Source of the DNA: Halobacteriovorax sp.
GTDB taxonomy: Bacteria > Bdellovibrionota > Bacteriovoracia > Bacteriovoracales > Bacteriovoracaceae
Direction: 5' to 3'
Assembly: GCA_002720865.1 (NCBI GenBank)
Contig: PBIO01000004.1
Span: forward strand, 1-43,280
Length of the DNA: 43,280 nt
The position numbers and the translations under genes are program-made. The notes beneath the pieces were generated by a model. It saw only the letters and a program-made list of their open reading frames with translations, searched no databases and was not told where the DNA came from. Shown here piece by piece: positions 42,401 through 43,280 of the stretch; positions within the stretch are counted from its first letter, which is position 1; each line of letters opens with the position of its first letter.

Positions 42401-43280
42401 ACCCACTGGATTTGTTATCTGACCTCCAATACAAGCCCACGGGGAAGAAAGTAGACTTTAATGTAGATCCCAACCCCTCGAATCCTTACAGAGAATTTTA
42501 TTCTTTAGTTTTTGATGGTGGAATATCCCCTGCGAAATGGGAATTGCCTTACAACAAATTCGCCCTTACAAAACTTGTTCCGGAAGACGATTTTGGCACA
42601 GGCGTGCAAAATGGCATATATTACGACCAGTTATTGCCTAGATCCGTAGAATCATTTGCAAGCGGTGTGGTAAATCAGTTTTCTGGATATGTATATACTA
42701 CCGGAATGATTCCTCAATATTACGAGAGCGGGATTGGAAATGTGGTTAGTTTTCCGGCTTACGATCCAAGCTGGACAGGAGAAGGGCATGGGCCTCAAAT
42801 GACTCACCAAGTAGAAATACCACTTTACGACTATACCGGTCTGGGAGGCGAAACCGACCCCGTATATAGAGTTATTACTGGATACGAGACTGGAGAGGCT
42901 CTTTCATGGAGCTCGGGATATCAGCGTTACGAGAGTATTATAACGGGTTATGAGACAGGATTTATCCCCTCTGGCGTATATTCCCAAGTTTCGGGGCTCG
43001 CGCCAACAATGATTAACTCTGGGACTTACGTATCTAGATCAGACTTAGCTCCATTGAAGGTTGATGCGTCAATCGTCAGTACATCCTTTGAGGATTTAAA
43101 TAGCCAGAAGGATATGAGGTTCTCTTGGAGGGTTACGCAGGTCCCCCTTTCTCTTCAGTTAGATCAACTCTCTGGCGCGGGTGGATACGATGAAGATTTG
43201 AACGTACTAAACAGCCTGCACCTAAGGGGATTTACATATGGATTCTGGGACGCGGAAAAGTATTCTTCATATTCCGACTT
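39451..43280 (+). CDS. Giant repeat-rich tail fibre-like protein with G-Y-x-T-G motifs (3' end outside the window)
   Basis: The ATG at 39451, 5 nt after the gpJ stop, opens a frame that reaches the window end: 1276 codons without a stop, checked codon by codon. The N-terminal ~190 residues are Ser/Asp/Ile-rich beta sequence. Then four blocks, about 40030-40340, 40960-41380, 41440-42050 and 42590-43030, are crowded with short T-G or S-G steps. Typical forms are VTGF, ITGYE, YETG and GYTTG, usually 4-12 residues apart. Between them lie ordinary folded segments, for example DDDYFEIDLYMTAGAP ... EGWRHIHLPAI (~350-420), which resembles a lectin-like sandwich. There is no signal peptide, membrane helix or coiled coil. 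Position after gpJ suggests a fibre or side-fibre protein; homology was not recognised. Codon choice differs among repeat copies, so they are not recent duplicates. Confidence 0.75.
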   Translation, partial: MALSSTINLSIDNDFVVEASGLYTYQVYYTQNNESTLAGEFDAYDSNLSFDISGVYGDIFLDVYFVSDGSASIVSSKMLFIDYPVEDISSPYVVSDFSILNPGGDSNDITVGGTISNPAEFESPDVKISWDTQYPEGHINFGDIISTDFDLSSDYGLDAFSVKILDKDGVYVPDEALNFSSSLSSDINLTLDKIPVTGFIPITGTEYMYGYVDVETALTGVIGYTTGIVETKVVEIQETGVIQELVGITGYEEELIPAYTGLKQKYKTITGTYLDGYTTGEPTYNYITKYIETGILLPDLSYRPSGVIEHISGARLNYEQGAGQDPNLANYISVLNNGYGVGQTVSLETGKNLSRISFYKLAADDDDYFEIDLYMTAGAPDSQGSFKNFNPIFYSGRHKASISEGWRHIHLPAIRPPTTGNEISGVMGKEDYTFFLFNKSSGELKVAQSTGISSNESMLENATLAGWTNPLGEVEITGLNAYQSLTDLAFSIDYGAIPTETIDVINPVSGQIVTGYETGFIPVYHHEPIYIERPLTGVETISGVVDYLYGITGYETVCDETGVVGTGIIDFYISPINFSVQHVTGHLTGCLSESTIGLSGITGEISGVVQEIVSITGYESVFSGIEVSGISGYTTGVISELFELVDLSYSYESPVVETVNLDTIYGYDTGKLSEVPLTMQSGIVAIQVLPTGELVPQYITSGIGELTGIEALYDPFDYTGIIQEEGYTGVHFEKYGYSGLTPTGYISGYTGYMDIFSGYIVSGNTGITYEENVPVYLYQTEEVEDGFETGFVDEYIQYNPLQGVTGYITGVTGILNSEVEVTGIIPLVGITGTGLKSTPYVTGIETRVVGYETGVTGYFESGLSNAEFLSSYTSTSLDISYNTNLEIFGYPNRTFGVEVTPIMNSGVSIDSAPDPASFYLDNKVPTVTYSILDGEHNKMNLSFQVHNGTSLKIYRMLEENYMQFADPSEFETGLGSSLVEYIDDPLDLLSDLQYKPTGKKVDFNVDPNPSNPYREFYSLVFDGGISPAKWELPYNKFALTKLVPEDDFGTGVQNGIYYDQLLPRSVESFASGVVNQFSGYVYTTGMIPQYYESGIGNVVSFPAYDPSWTGEGHGPQMTHQVEIPLYDYTGLGGETDPVYRVITGYETGEALSWSSGYQRYESIITGYETGFIPSGVYSQVSGLAPTMINSGTYVSRSDLAPLKVDASIVSTSFEDLNSQKDMRFSWRVTQVPLSLQLDQLSGAGGYDEDLNVLNSLHLRGFTYGFWDAEKYSSYSD
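40030..43030 (+). repeat. G-[YF]-x-[TS]-G protein repeats in four blocks
   Basis: Eleven copies of G-[YF]-x-[TS]-G were located: 40117-40131 and 40276-40290 (GYTTG), 40993-41007 (GYETG), 41344-41358 (GYTTG), 41446-41460 (GYDTG), 41680-41694 (GYISG), 41806-41820 (GFETG), 41866-41880 (GYITG), and 41998-42012, 42880-42894, 42946-42960 (GYETG). Many further ITG, VTG and SG steps lie between them. Codons for the same residue vary freely (GGA/GGT/GGC, ACT/ACA/ACG), so selection appears to act on the protein. Confidence 0.85.

Noticed and set aside
1..43280. Genome-wide reassignment of TAG
   Set aside because: Only one gene is interrupted by TAG here, and many long genes show none; the window alone cannot support a recoded genome.
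1..43280. tRNA, CRISPR array, insertion sequence, attachment site or intrinsic terminator
   Set aside because: Genes are contiguous with gaps of 15 nt or less (apart from the interval after the TAG at 24930), and nothing resembling these elements was seen between them.

Overview
The window is one continuous, plus-strand structural module of a tailed phage or prophage with a long, non-contractile (siphovirus-type) tail. The host is most simply a Gram-negative bacterium, because the tail-tip genes follow the phage lambda order (H, M, L, K, I, J) and keep recognisable lambda signatures. These are the four cysteines of gpL, the JAMM motif plus NlpC/P60 Cys-His of gpK, the ubiquitin-like head plus glycine-rich hydrophobic segment of gpI, and the gpJ core with its near-invariant FGCTSRGQA block. 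I see no tRNA, rRNA, CRISPR, insertion sequence, integrase, replication or lysis gene. Composition looks even, around mid-40s % GC by eye (not counted). The large multi-domain adhesins resemble those of environmental or marine phages, but the host cannot be named from this sequence.

Layout. (1) 1-15006: a giant tape measure protein, cut off at the left window edge, with at least 5001 codons. It has a classical tape-measure core near the left edge, then a stretch of variable domains punctuated by about ten copies of a G-L-I-P-N-F-A motif, then a long helical region, and finally a C-terminus with two copies of a GG...PALL..GE(F/Y)V motif. (2) 15012-29829: about 15 kb of large beta-rich minor tail and adhesin proteins placed between tape measure and gpL. 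They include a tail-tube-like/carbohydrate-binding protein, a five-PKD protein, a LamG protein paralogous to the first, an amber-interrupted frame joining carbohydrate-binding, C-type-lectin and two gpM-like domains, and an ASH/FnIII/polyglycine protein. (3) 29831-39445: the lambda-like tail-tip cassette gpL, gpK, gpI, a second enlarged gpI, and gpJ. (4) 39451-43280: a very large protein with many G-Y-x-T-G motifs, open to the right window edge.

The genes are packed as one transcription unit. Gaps are 15 nt or less, and several junctions are stop/start overlaps (TAATG, ATGA, TTGA), which suggests translational coupling. I found no convincing promoter or terminator. Functionally, the tape measure sets tail length and probably crosses the envelope, gpM/L/K/I/J build the tip and central fibre, and the adhesins decorate the tip. 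A CBM5/12-like W...Y aromatic module seems to recur inside gpM-, gpL- and gpJ-like proteins, as if the tail tip had been systematically equipped with glycan-binding insertions.

Most worth a second look are the IPNFA-punctuated cargo-like region of the tape measure (one segment shows a PD-(D/E)xK nuclease-like signature), the in-frame TAG inside the lectin/gpM protein, the G-Y-x-T-G repeat giant, the split Fe-S ligand set of gpL, and the tandem gpI genes. All domain calls were made by eye and none was confirmed by a database search.
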